Shown here one piece after another: positions 8,636 through 18,146 of a stretch of DNA of 64,000 bases. The notes under the pieces were generated by a model. The model was not told where the DNA came from. It did not search any database and saw nothing but the letters and a program-made list of their open reading frames with translations. The DNA comes from JTS-AC122 sp050246015 (lineage in GTDB: Bacteria; Planctomycetota; Phycisphaerae; Phycisphaerales; UBA1924), in assembly GCA_050246015.1 (NCBI GenBank), contig JBFWWU010000018.1:1-64000 (forward strand), given 5' to 3'. Both the position numbers and the translations under genes were made by a program. Every line of letters begins with the position of its first letter. The first letter of the stretch is position 1.

Positions 8636-9873
8636 AGCCGATCGCCCGTCTCGGTCCAAACCGTTCGGAACACGCCGCGCCGCGTCGTCCATTGCGATGG
8701 GCGACGATCATCTGCCTGCTCGCCCCGTCCTTCGTCACCGCCGCCGCACCGGCCTTTCAACCCGAAAAGCCCGCCGCTCCCACGCCGGCTCAGCCCGACA
8801 AGAAACCCACCCCTCCCGCCCCTCTCACTCCCCCCCCCGACCAGCCCACCAAGCCCGCTCCGCCCAAGCCCGCCGACGGCGCGGCCCCCATCGTCACGGC
8901 CCAGAACAACGCCCTCGCCGACGAGATCACCCCCGAACTCAACGCCGCCATCGCCAGGGGACTCGAATCGCTCGCCAGCGAGCAGAACGAAGACGGCTCC
9001 TTCGGCGGCGGACGCTATAACAAGAACGTCGCCGTCACCGCGCTCGCCTGCCTCGCCTTCATGGCCGACGGCAATCTCCCCACCCGCGGCAAGTACAAGA
9101 ACATCGTCAAAAAAGGCCTCGAGTTCGTCCTCTCCAGCAGCGCCGAGACCGGGCTCCTCGCCGCCGATACCACCAACGGCCCCATGTACGGCCACGGCTT
9201 CGCCACCCTCTTCCTCGGCGAGGTCTACGGCATGACCGGCGGCGGCGGCGAGACCGAACTCTCCAAGCGCACCCACGAAACCCTCGTCAAGGCCATCAAC
9301 CTCATCGTCAAAACCCAGAACGACGAGGGCGGCTGGCGCTACAACCCCGTCCCCTACGACGCCGACATCTCCGTCACCATCTGCCAGATCATGGCCCTCC
9401 GCTCCGCCCGTAACGCCGGCATCGAGGTCCCCAAGGACACCATCGACAAGGCCGTCGATTACGTCCGCAAATGCCAGAATCCCGACGGCGGATTCAAGTA
9501 TCAACTCCAGACCGGCATGAGCATGTGGCCCCGCTCAGCCGCCGGCGTCGCCAGCCTCTTCTACGCCGGTATCTACAAGGACGAAGCCATCGACAAGGGC
9601 CTCCGCTATCTCCAGGACAATGCCTCCCCCGGCACCATGGGACAGGGCGCCGCCCACTACTTCTACGGGCACTACTACGCCGTTCAGTCCATGTACCTCG
9701 CCGGCGGCGAATACTGGGCCAAGTGGTGGCCCGCCATCCGACAGGAACTCATCACCCGTCAGCAGACCGACGGCTCCTGGCCAGATCCAAGCGTCGGACC
9801 CAGTTACGGCACCGCCATGGCCCTCATCATCCTCCAGATGCCCAAACGCTTCCTTCCGATCTTCCAGAAGTAG
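8632..9873 (+). CDS. Prenyltransferase/squalene-oxidase-repeat (alpha/alpha toroid) secreted protein
   Basis: A 413-residue protein with an N-terminal signal-like segment, a Pro-rich linker to about residue 90, then repeated helical units of the terpene-cyclase/prenyltransferase-beta toroid type. Diagnostic QW-like stretches are QNEDGSFGGG, NDEGGWRYNP, CQNPDGGFKY and QQTDGSWPDP. The cyclase DxDD catalytic motif was not seen, and the signal segment points to an exported binding or structural protein, not a terpene cyclase. It overlaps the upstream DUF4175-like gene by ATGA. A possible partner role for the two is inferred only from this coupling. Confidence 0.75.
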   Translation: MKPIARLGPNRSEHAAPRRPLRWATIICLLAPSFVTAAAPAFQPEKPAAPTPAQPDKKPTPPAPLTPPPDQPTKPAPPKPADGAAPIVTAQNNALADEITPELNAAIARGLESLASEQNEDGSFGGGRYNKNVAVTALACLAFMADGNLPTRGKYKNIVKKGLEFVLSSSAETGLLAADTTNGPMYGHGFATLFLGEVYGMTGGGGETELSKRTHETLVKAINLIVKTQNDEGGWRYNPVPYDADISVTICQIMALRSARNAGIEVPKDTIDKAVDYVRKCQNPDGGFKYQLQTGMSMWPRSAAGVASLFYAGIYKDEAIDKGLRYLQDNASPGTMGQGAAHYFYGHYYAVQSMYLAGGEYWAKWWPAIRQELITRQQTDGSWPDPSVGPSYGTAMALIILQMPKRFLPIFQK

Positions 9874-9944
9874 TCCTTTTTCCCTCCACGTTCAAACTCT
9901 TCCCCTGGGACGCCCGGTCTGGTCGATACCCTTCCACCGCTCCG

Positions 9945-11477
9945 ATGAACCCCCCCTCCAAATGCTCCTATCGATCTCCCCTCCGGGCGGCCTGCGGCCT
10001 CGTCCTCGCCGCCGGCGCCGCCGTCACCGCTCTGGCCCAGTCTCCCGAACCCACCACCTTCGCCCTGCTTGATCGCCAACTCAACGAACAATCAATCGAA
10101 CTCCTCTCGATCTCCGCGGACCAGATTCACTTCCGCGACGCCGCCGGTCAACCCCAATCGATCCGCACCCACGACGCCGCCGCGCTCCTCCCCGCGTGGT
10201 GGAGTCCGCGCACCAGGCCCACCGACTCCTTCTCCGCCAGCGTCGTCCCCGTCAAAAAGGCCCCATCAACCCTCGGCGTCATCGAACTCGTCGACGGGCA
10301 GCGCCTCGGCGTCCGCCTCGCCACCGACGCCTCCCCCGACCCCGACACCCTCTACTGGGAATCGTCCCTCTTCGGCCGCCTCAACGTCAGGCTTGATCGC
10401 GTCCGCCGTCTGCGCTTCTCACCCGTCCCGGCCACCACCGCCGCCCCGCACGCCTCCAAGGATGACGTCGTCGTCCTTCAGAACGGCGACCGCCTCGTCG
10501 GCCTCATCGACCGCATCGGCCCGACCGTCAGCATCGAAATCGACGGCCGCGTCGTCGATACTCCATCTCGCCAGGTCGCCCAGATCGACCTGGTCAACCC
10601 CCCGCGCCCGCCCGCCGGATCCCGGCTCTGGCTTACCGATGGAACCGTCGTCGATGTCGCCGGGTTTGTACCCGACGCCGGCGCCTCGCCTCCCGGCTCG
10701 CTCAGCATGCTCCGCGTGGAACTCCTGACCCATTCCTGGACGCGCGCGCCCCGGCTTTCCCTTTCCCCAGCCCCCACCGACCAACCCGCCCCTTCCGCCA
10801 AGTCCCGGGACAGCACCGCCCCGGGAAAGCTCTCGCTCTCGGCCTCCAAGCACCCTTCGCCAACTCCCCGCGCCGAGCAACCCGCCGACGCCCCCGTCGG
10901 CACGATCAAGCCCTCGCAACTCGCCGCCTTCGCCCCGGATGTTCAATCCCTTTTCGCTCTGGCTGCCTGCACCATCCTCCGTCAGGCCCCGGCCGCCGGG
11001 CGCCCCGCCCTCCCCGCATCCGAGCCCGTCACGCTCTCCTGGGCCGGCGCGCGATTCGACGTTCCGGCCGGCCTTGGCATCGCGGGCGCCCTCTCTTTCC
11101 CGCCACTGGACGCCGCCGACATCGAACTTCCGGGCCCCATGACGGTCGAGTGGGACGTTCCGACCGGGGCCGTGCGATTGGCCGGCTGGGCCGAACTCCC
11201 CCGCGAGTGCCGCACCTGGGGAAACTGCCACCTCGTGCTTTCTCTGCTCAAGCGTGATGGATCAACCAGTTCACCCGTCCCGCTCTTCTCCGCCGCGCTG
11301 ACCGGCGACGTTCCCATCGCCGAGTTCAACCTCCTTCTCCCCAGCGAGCCCGCCGGCGCCGACCCCGCCGCCTACGTCCTCCGAGCCTCGCTCGATGCCG
11401 GCGAGCGCGGCCCCATCCAGGACCGCGTCCTCCTTCGACGCGTCCTCTTTCTCCGCGAAAACCAGAACAACAAGTAG
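9945..11477 (+). CDS. Secreted hypothetical protein
   Basis: A 510-residue protein, not recognised. The frame is open from 9471, but the natural start is the ATG at 9945. It begins MNPPSKCSYRS and runs into a signal peptide ending near ALAQS. The mature part begins with a beta-rich repeat-like pattern (LNEQSIELLSISADQIHFRD, LVDGQRLGVRL, NGDRLVGLIDRIGPTVSIEI), resembling tandem small beta domains that sense or bind a surface. A disordered Pro/Ser segment follows at about 260-310, then a second globular part that could be a carbohydrate-binding-like sandwich. It lies 71 bases after the toroid gene and is probably the third gene of that transcript. Confidence 0.65.
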   Translation: MNPPSKCSYRSPLRAACGLVLAAGAAVTALAQSPEPTTFALLDRQLNEQSIELLSISADQIHFRDAAGQPQSIRTHDAAALLPAWWSPRTRPTDSFSASVVPVKKAPSTLGVIELVDGQRLGVRLATDASPDPDTLYWESSLFGRLNVRLDRVRRLRFSPVPATTAAPHASKDDVVVLQNGDRLVGLIDRIGPTVSIEIDGRVVDTPSRQVAQIDLVNPPRPPAGSRLWLTDGTVVDVAGFVPDAGASPPGSLSMLRVELLTHSWTRAPRLSLSPAPTDQPAPSAKSRDSTAPGKLSLSASKHPSPTPRAEQPADAPVGTIKPSQLAAFAPDVQSLFALAACTILRQAPAAGRPALPASEPVTLSWAGARFDVPAGLGIAGALSFPPLDAADIELPGPMTVEWDVPTGAVRLAGWAELPRECRTWGNCHLVLSLLKRDGSTSSPVPLFSAALTGDVPIAEFNLLLPSEPAGADPAAYVLRASLDAGERGPIQDRVLLRRVLFLRENQNNK

Positions 11478-11594
11478 CCCCCGCCGCGATCGTGCCCGGG
11501 CGGACCGCGCGCCATCACCGCGCCCGGGCCCGGACGCCGCCGCGCCGATCGTCTATCCTGCACGTCGGTTCACCCTCCCAGGTTGCCTCCTCCT

Positions 11595-12605
11595 ATGACC
11601 ACTCCGCAGACCATCGCCGTGACGGGCGCCACCGGCTTCGTCGGCCGCTCCGTCGTTCGCGCCCTCCTTGCCCGCGGACACCGGGTCCGGGCCTTGGTCC
11701 GCGCCGCGTCCAAGGCCCGCGCCGTGCTCCCCCGCGATCCTCGCCTTGAACTCGTCACGGGCCACGTCTTCGACGGCACATCCCCCGCCGCGCTCGTCCG
11801 CGAAGCCGACGCGCTTGTTCACCTCATCGGCATCATCCGCGAGGTCCGCGGCGGGGGCGAGTCCGGGCCCCAGACCTTTCAGCGAATGCACGTTGACGCC
11901 ACCCGCGTCATCCTCGACGCCTGCATCGCCGCCGGCGTCCCCCGATACCTCCACATGTCCTCGCTCGGCGCCTCACCGGACGGCAAGGCCCTCTACCAGC
12001 GCTCCAAGTTCGAGGCCGAACTGTTCGTCCGCCGCAGCGGCCTGCACTGGACCATCTTCCGCCCCTCCCTCATCCACGGGCCCGACGGCGAACTCGTCCT
12101 CATGATCCACGACATGGCCGCCGGCCTCGCCCCACCCTGGTACTTCATGCCCTACTTCGCCCGCGAAATCGTCGATACCTCGGTCCCCATCGGCCCCTCC
12201 AGGCTCGAATCCGCACATGTCCAGCCGATCTGCGTCGACGACGTCGCCTGGTGCTTCGCCGAGGCGCTGCAGCGCGACATCACCATCGGCGAGATCTACA
12301 ACCTCTCCGGCCCCGACACCCTCACCTGGCCCCAACTCATGGGCTTCTACCGCGACCGCATCCCGGGCGCCAACACCAGCATGCCCATCGCCGCCCTCCC
12401 CGGCAACATCGGCGCCTTGGCCGCCAAGGCGGCCAACTTCATCGGCGCGGGCTCGCTCCTGCCGTTCGACGAGGGACAGGCCCTCATGTCCATGCAGGAC
12501 TCCGTCTCCGAGCACGAAAAGGTCCACGCCCACTTCGGCTTCACCTCCAAATCCTTTTACGAGTCCGCCCAGGTCTACGCCACACAGATGCAGACGACGC
12601 ACTGA
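11595..12605 (+). CDS. NAD(P)-binding atypical SDR, complex I NDUFA9-like
   Basis: A 336-residue extended/atypical short-chain dehydrogenase. The glycine motif TGATGFVG is at about 8-15, an acidic loop follows, and YQRSK (YxxxK) lies near residue 134. The downstream sequence FRPSLIHGP is typical of the NDUFA9/NmrA-like group of NADH-binding proteins. The ATG at 11595 is preferred over a TTG 12 bases earlier because the Rossmann strand then starts at once. In bacteria such genes are usually annotated as complex-I NDUFA9-like or nucleoside-diphosphate-sugar epimerases, and the substrate is unknown. It stands alone after the 4019-11477 block. Confidence 0.75.
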   Translation: MTTPQTIAVTGATGFVGRSVVRALLARGHRVRALVRAASKARAVLPRDPRLELVTGHVFDGTSPAALVREADALVHLIGIIREVRGGGESGPQTFQRMHVDATRVILDACIAAGVPRYLHMSSLGASPDGKALYQRSKFEAELFVRRSGLHWTIFRPSLIHGPDGELVLMIHDMAAGLAPPWYFMPYFAREIVDTSVPIGPSRLESAHVQPICVDDVAWCFAEALQRDITIGEIYNLSGPDTLTWPQLMGFYRDRIPGANTSMPIAALPGNIGALAAKAANFIGAGSLLPFDEGQALMSMQDSVSEHEKVHAHFGFTSKSFYESAQVYATQMQTTH

Positions 12606-12639
12606 CACGCTTGGTGAGTGCTCGTGGAGCGGACGCCCC

Positions 12640-12700
12640 CGCCTGCTTCTTCGCATTCTCACTACACCAACTAGTGGAACAGGCGTCCCGCCTGTTTCTT
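12640..12700. repeat. Two-unit palindromic repeat of the planctomycete GTGVPPVS type
   Basis: Two related units, each starting gtgga, followed by a G/C palindrome and ending tttcttc or cttcttc. The second contains a perfect hairpin, aacaggcg/cgcctgtt at 12678-12696, with a 3-base loop. One translated frame reads TGVPPVSS, a peptide I recognise as a frequent artefact of dispersed palindromes in planctomycete and verrucomicrobial genomes. It lies between convergent genes and could serve as a two-way terminator. Confidence 0.65.
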
Positions 12701-12743
12701 CCAACTCTCATCCCCGCTTCCCACGCGCCGGCGGTCGCCGACA

Positions 12744-13949
12744 TCAGCACCCCGCGAAGAAGCGGCCGAGGAACTCAAAGAAATCCTGTGAGTTGATCAC
12801 GCCGTCGCGGTTGAAATCCGCACTCGGATCCAGGGAAAAAAACGCGCCCAGGAAATCGAAGAAGTCCTGCGAGTTCACCACCCCGTCGTGGTTCACGTCC
12901 GCCTCACACGCCGATCCCAGCGTCGCGATCCACCCCTCGAAGAGCCCGTTGTAGATCCCGTTCCCGGTCATCGTCATCCCGTCGGCGCTGATGCCGAACA
13001 CATCCTGTAGCTGCCACCCCGTAATGTCGATCCCGATCGACGGGAAGTACGTGTTGAGGTCCACGAGCCCCAGTTCCTCGGTCCACAGAAACGCGTGCGA
13101 CTCGAACCCCGTCGTCGCCCGCCCGCCCACCCGCGATCCATCCGCGCTCACGGCGTACGCGATCGACAGACTCGCCGGAAAATCGCTCGGCAGCGCGCCC
13201 AGGTCCCGCATCCCCTCGCCGCGCGTCCACCGGAACGCCCGCTCCCGCGCTGACGTTCGGCTGAATCCCACGACCACCGACCCATCCGCGTTCACGCCGA
13301 ACGCCCGCGACACCGTCCCGCCCGACAGCACGCCCAGGTCCTCCATCCCATCCGCCTGTGTCCAGCGGAATGCTCGCTCCCCCCCGGTCACGCCGCTCGC
13401 GCCCACCACCACCGAGCCGTCGGCGTTCGTCGCGCTCGCGCTCGACGACGCGCCCCCCGCCAGCGTACCCAGGCTCACCATCGGCCCGGCCCCAACTCTC
13501 CGGAATGCTCGCTGCCCCCCGGTCGTATCCCCGGCGCCCACGATCGTCGAGCCGTCCGCGCTGATCGCGTTGGCCGCCGACCACGTTCCCATCGGCAGGA
13601 CACCCAGATCTTCCAGGCCGTTGCTGGTCCATCGGAACGCGTGCCCGGTGGTCGACGTCGATCCGACGACGATCGTCCCGCTCGCGTTCACACCCCACGC
13701 GTACGACGCGCTCTCGCCGCTGAGCGTTCCGAGTTCCTGCAAGCCGCTCGCGGTCCAGCGAACCGCGCGGTCGCCCAGCGACGTGTCCCCATACCCGACC
13801 ACCGTTCGTCCGTCCGCGCTCAGCGCGTACGCCTGCGACAGCGTGCCCGTCTGGAGCGTCCCGATCGCTCGAATCCCCGGCTGTGCCACCGCGGCGGATG
13901 CCATGCACGCCGAAATGAATGCTGCCATCTGACCGTATGTACCATTCAT
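12744..13949 (-). CDS. Secreted HAF-repeat protein with GC-type dockerin tail
   Basis: A 401-residue protein with a signal peptide ending near VAQPG. The body is about seven repeats of roughly 45 residues with the pattern ADGxxVVG...RAFRW...LGxL, the HAF extracellular repeat thought to form a beta propeller. The C terminus has two calcium-loop repeats (DVNHDGVVNSQDFFDFL and DFNRDGVINSQDFFEFL), ending FFAGC. The start at 13949 is chosen for its ggaagg site and because it begins the signal peptide; the frame itself opens at 14084. The tail is nearly identical to that of the next gene upstream. It is probably exported and surface-anchored through the tail. Confidence 0.8.
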   Translation of the reverse strand: MNGTYGQMAAFISACMASAAVAQPGIRAIGTLQTGTLSQAYALSADGRTVVGYGDTSLGDRAVRWTASGLQELGTLSGESASYAWGVNASGTIVVGSTSTTGHAFRWTSNGLEDLGVLPMGTWSAANAISADGSTIVGAGDTTGGQRAFRRVGAGPMVSLGTLAGGASSSASATNADGSVVVGASGVTGGERAFRWTQADGMEDLGVLSGGTVSRAFGVNADGSVVVGFSRTSARERAFRWTRGEGMRDLGALPSDFPASLSIAYAVSADGSRVGGRATTGFESHAFLWTEELGLVDLNTYFPSIGIDITGWQLQDVFGISADGMTMTGNGIYNGLFEGWIATLGSACEADVNHDGVVNSQDFFDFLGAFFSLDPSADFNRDGVINSQDFFEFLGRFFAGC

Positions 13950-14061
13950 GCCGCGCCTTCCAGGTAGGATCTCGCAGCAAATGTACCACACGCCACGCCC
14001 GTGGCAACCCCCGGCTTCGCTTGGGCGCCAGCATGCTCGCCCAGCCCTGGGTGATCGTCCG

Positions 14062-15558
14062 TCAGCACCCAGCGAAGAAAACACTCAGGAACTCGAAGAA
14101 ATCCTGCGAGTTGATCACCCCGTCGTGTGAGTAGTCCGCCGCAGGACGCTGGTCGAAGAAGGCGGCGAGGAAGTCAAAGAAGTCCTGCGTGTTGAGGTAC
14201 CCATCGTAGTTGAAGTCCGCGTCGCAGGCGTGGTAGACATAGGCCCGGCCTCGCGCCGTCCCGTTCCCGCACGGGCCGATGCCGCATTCGCCGATGGCGC
14301 CGATGACGATGCTTGCTCGTCTCGCGGAGTTTGCAAGCGCCGCGACAGTACCTCCGAAACTGCCGTTCCCTGGCGGATTGGGCCGAGGATCAGGCGACAA
14401 GAACGTTCGCACGATTGCGCCGCTGCGCCCCGAGACGACGCAGGCAGCACCCGCACCATACGGGAAGCCCGGATACGTCACGGAGTAGTCCCCAATCAGC
14501 AGATCACCGGCGCCGTCGCCGTCCAAGTCGCTCGTGCCCCGCAGCCCGATGCTTCCGAACGCGGACCAGGAGTTGCTCGTCGAGCAGATGGGCGTACCGA
14601 CCGCGTAGAGCCAGTTGCCGGTTCGGCCTGAGAAGATATGCACCACGCCGCGCCGCATGTAACGGCGCGAACACTGTACGTACGGCGACTCTTGGTCAGA
14701 TCCAATCGCGTAGTCGCCGAACCCGTCGCCGTCGACATCAGGAATCCCCGTGACGGTGCGACCGAACTGCCAACGCGGAACAAATGGTGAATCGATGATG
14801 CGGATTAGTTGCCCAGTGCCGCCGGAGTACAGGAACGCGCGGCCCCGCATGTCGTCCCAGGGTTCATCGATCGTGTGGTACTTTGCGCCGACAAGAACGT
14901 CACCCAAGCCGTCGCCGTCGCAGTCGGGAACACCAGCAACGGCGCTTCCGAAGTTCGAGAAGGGTTGATCAGCCTCGATCCTGTGGATCTGCTCGCGAGT
15001 CGCGCCGGAGTAGACATAGACAACCCCCTGCCAGCGCCCGATGATGATGTCCGCGACGCCGTCGCCGTTGACATCGGGCACCGCGTCGATGCTCGCCCCG
15101 TACCCGGTGGTGTTCGTAAAGGTGTGAATCGGCGTGCCGTCGGCGCCGGAGAAGAGATAGACCATCCCGTAATCTACGGCCGCAACGAGGAAATCACCGG
15201 CTCCGTCGCCGTTGACGTCCGCAATGCCGCACACCGCTGAGCCCATCTGTATGGGAGGCAGTCCCGGCGGCCAGACTTGGTACCGCAGTGCGCCCGTCGC
15301 ACCAGAATATACAAAGGCAGTGCCGCAGGTGCAGTACGTTCCGTCGGGACGATACGTGCCATCACTGCTAATAATTACGACGTCTCCGACACCATCGCTG
15401 TCCGTGTCTGGGATACCTGTTCCGCCGCCGTAGACTGTTGATGGTCCAGGCTCGGCAAGTATGTAATACCACCCCGCATTCTGCGCGTGCGCTGCCACTG
15501 TGCAGACAGCAAGCGCACCCAACACAACGACTCTAGAGATATCGGAATGGCGTGGCAT
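14062..15558 (-). CDS. Secreted FG-GAP/integrin-alpha-like repeat protein with GC-type dockerin tail
   Basis: A 498-residue protein with a signal peptide ending near AHAQN. The body has about seven repeats carrying DxDGDGxxD loops followed by hydrophobic YSGATG strands, the FG-GAP calcium-binding propeller pattern. The C-terminal tail CDADFNYDGYLNTQDFFDFL plus a second repeat ends FFAGC. The ATG at 15558 is preferred because aaggg lies 8 bases upstream; two earlier in-frame ATGs lack a site. It directly follows the broken propeller gene and precedes the HAF gene, forming a tandem of secreted propeller proteins. AT content looks higher than in the flanking housekeeping genes. Confidence 0.8.
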   Translation of the reverse strand: MPRHSDISRVVVLGALAVCTVAAHAQNAGWYYILAEPGPSTVYGGGTGIPDTDSDGVGDVVIISSDGTYRPDGTYCTCGTAFVYSGATGALRYQVWPPGLPPIQMGSAVCGIADVNGDGAGDFLVAAVDYGMVYLFSGADGTPIHTFTNTTGYGASIDAVPDVNGDGVADIIIGRWQGVVYVYSGATREQIHRIEADQPFSNFGSAVAGVPDCDGDGLGDVLVGAKYHTIDEPWDDMRGRAFLYSGGTGQLIRIIDSPFVPRWQFGRTVTGIPDVDGDGFGDYAIGSDQESPYVQCSRRYMRRGVVHIFSGRTGNWLYAVGTPICSTSNSWSAFGSIGLRGTSDLDGDGAGDLLIGDYSVTYPGFPYGAGAACVVSGRSGAIVRTFLSPDPRPNPPGNGSFGGTVAALANSARRASIVIGAIGECGIGPCGNGTARGRAYVYHACDADFNYDGYLNTQDFFDFLAAFFDQRPAADYSHDGVINSQDFFEFLSVFFAGC

Positions 15559-15578
15559 AGCAATGCCCTTCATTATGG

Positions 15579-17239
15579 TCACGGACACGCCGCATCTGTC
15601 TGGTTGTATCTCAGTAAGGTGTAGCGCATCGCGGTGCCGCCCAGCGGACTGAATCCGAGCGTGTTGCTGTAGATGTACACCTGCCCGTCGTGATCGATCG
15701 CGTTGTAATATGTGACGCGGATTGCCCCGCCAAAGTCGTCGCCGTTGGCGGCACCGTTGTGGTAGAGTTCAATGTACACCGGGTTCGGCGGCGGGGAGAT
15801 CCAACGAAGTGCCCCGTCCTGCTGGTACGAAAGCCCCAGCACGTCGAAGTTGAGTCCGTTCTTCGTCTTGCCGCAGATGTAGATATTTGCGAGTTTGTCA
15901 ATCAGCATGTCGTGAGGTCGGTCTTCCCCATGAACCGCTGGGTTGTCGAATACTCGGTCGCCGAGCGGGTGTTCGATCGGGTTTATCCACGGCAGAGAAA
16001 ACGCATCTGGATCATTCGGAACGGCGGCATCCCCCAACTCGAATCCATATGCAAGTGTCGCAACGTTGTAGTTAGTCCCAACCCCACCCCACGCCGACCC
16101 CGTCACAAAGATCAGTCCCAGGTCGCATTGCGACGTGAGGCACCTCCCGAACACGACCTTACACCGCCTGATCGGTCCCATTTCCCACGCCGTTGTACCA
16201 GATGCTCCCCTTCTCGTGCGACAGGTCCAAGGGGTACGAGATCGTCCAGTAGTCGTCGTTTGCCCCGTTGTTGCCGTTGGAATACCTCGTCACGAAGATC
16301 CGTCCATACGTCGTGCCCGCTTTGTAATCGAGCGAAGTCGCATAGTCATTGCTCGTCGGGAACGCACTCGGCTGCGACCGGATCGTGACGAACTGCGTCG
16401 GGTCAGCGAGACTTACCCGAGCCGTCAAGTAGTCGTTCTTGCTCGTCGCGTTGAACGACCACCCCGTGACGTACAGGTAGTCGCCCCCCGGCACCTGCCC
16501 GCCGCCCTGCGGATCGCCGGTCTGCCCCTCGACGTACATGTCCGTCAGAACGTCAGAACCGTCGGAGCCGGTATTGTTGTACCTGAACTCTCCCCACGGG
16601 GCGATGCTCGCGCCATCGCTGGCCCGATAACGCAGTACGAGATAGTCCGGTCCCGTCGATGCGCCTGTAATCGGATGGCCGCCCGCGGACACCCCGGCGA
16701 CGTATACCCAGTCATTCGCGAACGTGATCTTCACGGGGTAATCATAGCCGTTGACGGATGCATTGTTGTACGTCCGCTCCCATAGCACCGCGCCGTTGGA
16801 CGCGTCATAGGCCCCCGTGTAGATGTCTACGCCCCCAGTGGCTGAGACAAACCGTGCCGTCACAAATACACGAGACGGTTCGTATCCATCCGCGTCCGAA
16901 GCGATCGCGACTCCCTGCGCCTTGCTGATGGCGCCAGCGGGCACCCTGAACGCCGTCCACGTTCCCGGGCCTGATGTCGAACCGTCGGCGGCAATGCGCC
17001 GAGTCATGACTCGGCTCGTCGGCAGCACGCCATAGGTATCCTGACCCGTCACAAAGATCGGTCCACCCGGCTTGCCCAATGTCCTCTGATGTTGTCACAA
17101 GCATCGAGAACCTCCCCGGCTCATTCGACGGCGGCGCGCCGTCGAAGTTCGTTGCCCACGCCGACGCCACTTCGGCACATGTCTGACCCGCAACTGACGA
17201 AGAGGCACAACCGATACCGACAACGACCAACCCTACCAA
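15579..17239 (-). pseudogene. Frameshifted secreted beta-propeller (SBBP-like) protein, three frames
   Basis: Three minus-strand frames read as one protein. The first runs from 17239 to about 17075 with a signal-like start MVGLVVVGIG. The second runs from about 17075 to 16160 and has the motifs IFVTGQDTYG, VYVAGVS, DYLVLRYRASDG and YVTGWS. The third runs from about 16165 to 15579 and has IFVTGSAWGG and DVLGLSYQQDGALRW. These are typical of SBBP-type propeller blades. Removing one G near 17075 (ggg to gg) and one T near 16161 (gtgtaagg to gtgaagg) would join all three. No dockerin tail follows. It is either a decaying gene or carries sequencing errors. The only in-frame first start is TTG, with the best ribosome site too far upstream. 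Confidence 0.75.
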
Positions 17240-17316
17240 CGTGTGTAGCCGCGTCCCTCACTCCTTTATCTTGAACTTGTTCTTGACGGAGTCAATGAGA
17301 GTGGTATCGCGGGGGA

Positions 17317-17352
17317 AAAAAAGTCAAGCGAAATCCGTGATTTCGCTTGACA
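17317..17352 (-). terminator. Rho-independent terminator of pdxH
   Basis: A perfect 13-bp stem (gtcaagcgaaatc / gatttcgcttgac, 17324-17336 and 17340-17352) with a 3-base loop. On the minus strand it is followed by seven T residues. It lies 36 bases past the pdxH stop. Confidence 0.9.
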
Positions 17353-17387
17353 ATTCTTTGAAATGATCCCGTTCCCGTGGCGACTTG

Positions 17388-18110
17388 TTACGGCTGAAGT
17401 CGCGTGCACGCCCATTCGCTCGCCGCGCGATACCCATCCGCGCTATCCACAGTCGCCGGTTCTAGCCGCCGCTCCCACGCGGCCCGATCGTGCAGCCGGC
17501 CGACGCTTCCGACCCACAACTCCACGCGTGTCGGCCAGAACCGGTATCCGCCCCAGTTCGGCGGCCTCGGAACCTTCGGGGAGTCCGCGCCCGTTCGTGC
17601 TCCGTCGCGTTCCAGATCCACGCCGAACCGCCGTTCCATGTCGTTCAGTTTCGCCAGCAGCGCCGCGCGGCTGTCGATCGGGGTACTCTGCGAACTTGCC
17701 CATGCCGCGACCCGGCTCATCAGCGGACGCGACGCGAAGTACTCATCGCTTTCTTCGCTCGGTGAAATCGTAACGTACCCCTGCATCCGCACCTGTCGGT
17801 CCAGTCCATCCCAGTGAAAGCACACCGCCGCCTTCGGCCTAGCGCGCAGTTCTCGCCCCTTCCCCCCCTCGTAGTTCGTGAAGAACACCAGGCACCCGTC
17901 ACCCAGCAGTCGCTTGCACAGCACGATCCGCACATTCGGCGTCCCATCCTCCCCGATGGTCGCTAGCGACATGGCGTTCGGATTCGGCTGCACCGCCAGC
18001 CGATGCGCGTCATCGAACCACTTCCTGAAGATCGACAGCGGCTCGGCGGGGAGCGGTTCCGGCAGCGCCTGATTCACCGCCGGCGCATCCGACTGATCGG
18101 CGTTTCGCAT
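17388..18110 (-). CDS. pdxH: Pyridoxine/pyridoxamine 5'-phosphate oxidase
   Basis: A 240-residue FMN-dependent enzyme that oxidises pyridoxamine or pyridoxine 5'-phosphate to pyridoxal 5'-phosphate in the cytoplasm. Family marks are PNAMSLATIGEDGTPNVRIV, FFTNYEGGKGREL, FHWDGLDRQVRMQG, SRPLMSRVAAWAS(S)QS, PPNWGGYRFWP and a C-terminal RLHDR...W...RLQP. A GTG at 18134 would add 8 residues; the ATG at 18110 is favoured by family length, though neither has a strong ribosome site. It follows the carbon-nitrogen hydrolase on the same strand by 12-36 bases, so they probably form a two-gene unit ending at the terminator at 17317-17352. Confidence 0.92.
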   Translation of the reverse strand: MRNADQSDAPAVNQALPEPLPAEPLSIFRKWFDDAHRLAVQPNPNAMSLATIGEDGTPNVRIVLCKRLLGDGCLVFFTNYEGGKGRELRARPKAAVCFHWDGLDRQVRMQGYVTISPSEESDEYFASRPLMSRVAAWASSQSTPIDSRAALLAKLNDMERRFGVDLERDGARTGADSPKVPRPPNWGGYRFWPTRVELWVGSVGRLHDRAAWERRLEPATVDSADGYRAASEWACTRLQP

Positions 18111-18146
18111 ACGCCCGACTGTAGGAAGCGACACTGCTTCAATAAT

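Noticed and set aside
15579..17239. Programmed ribosomal frameshifting in the split propeller gene
   Set aside because: Neither junction shows a slippery heptamer with a following pseudoknot, and two independent shifts would be needed. Mutation or sequence error is simpler.
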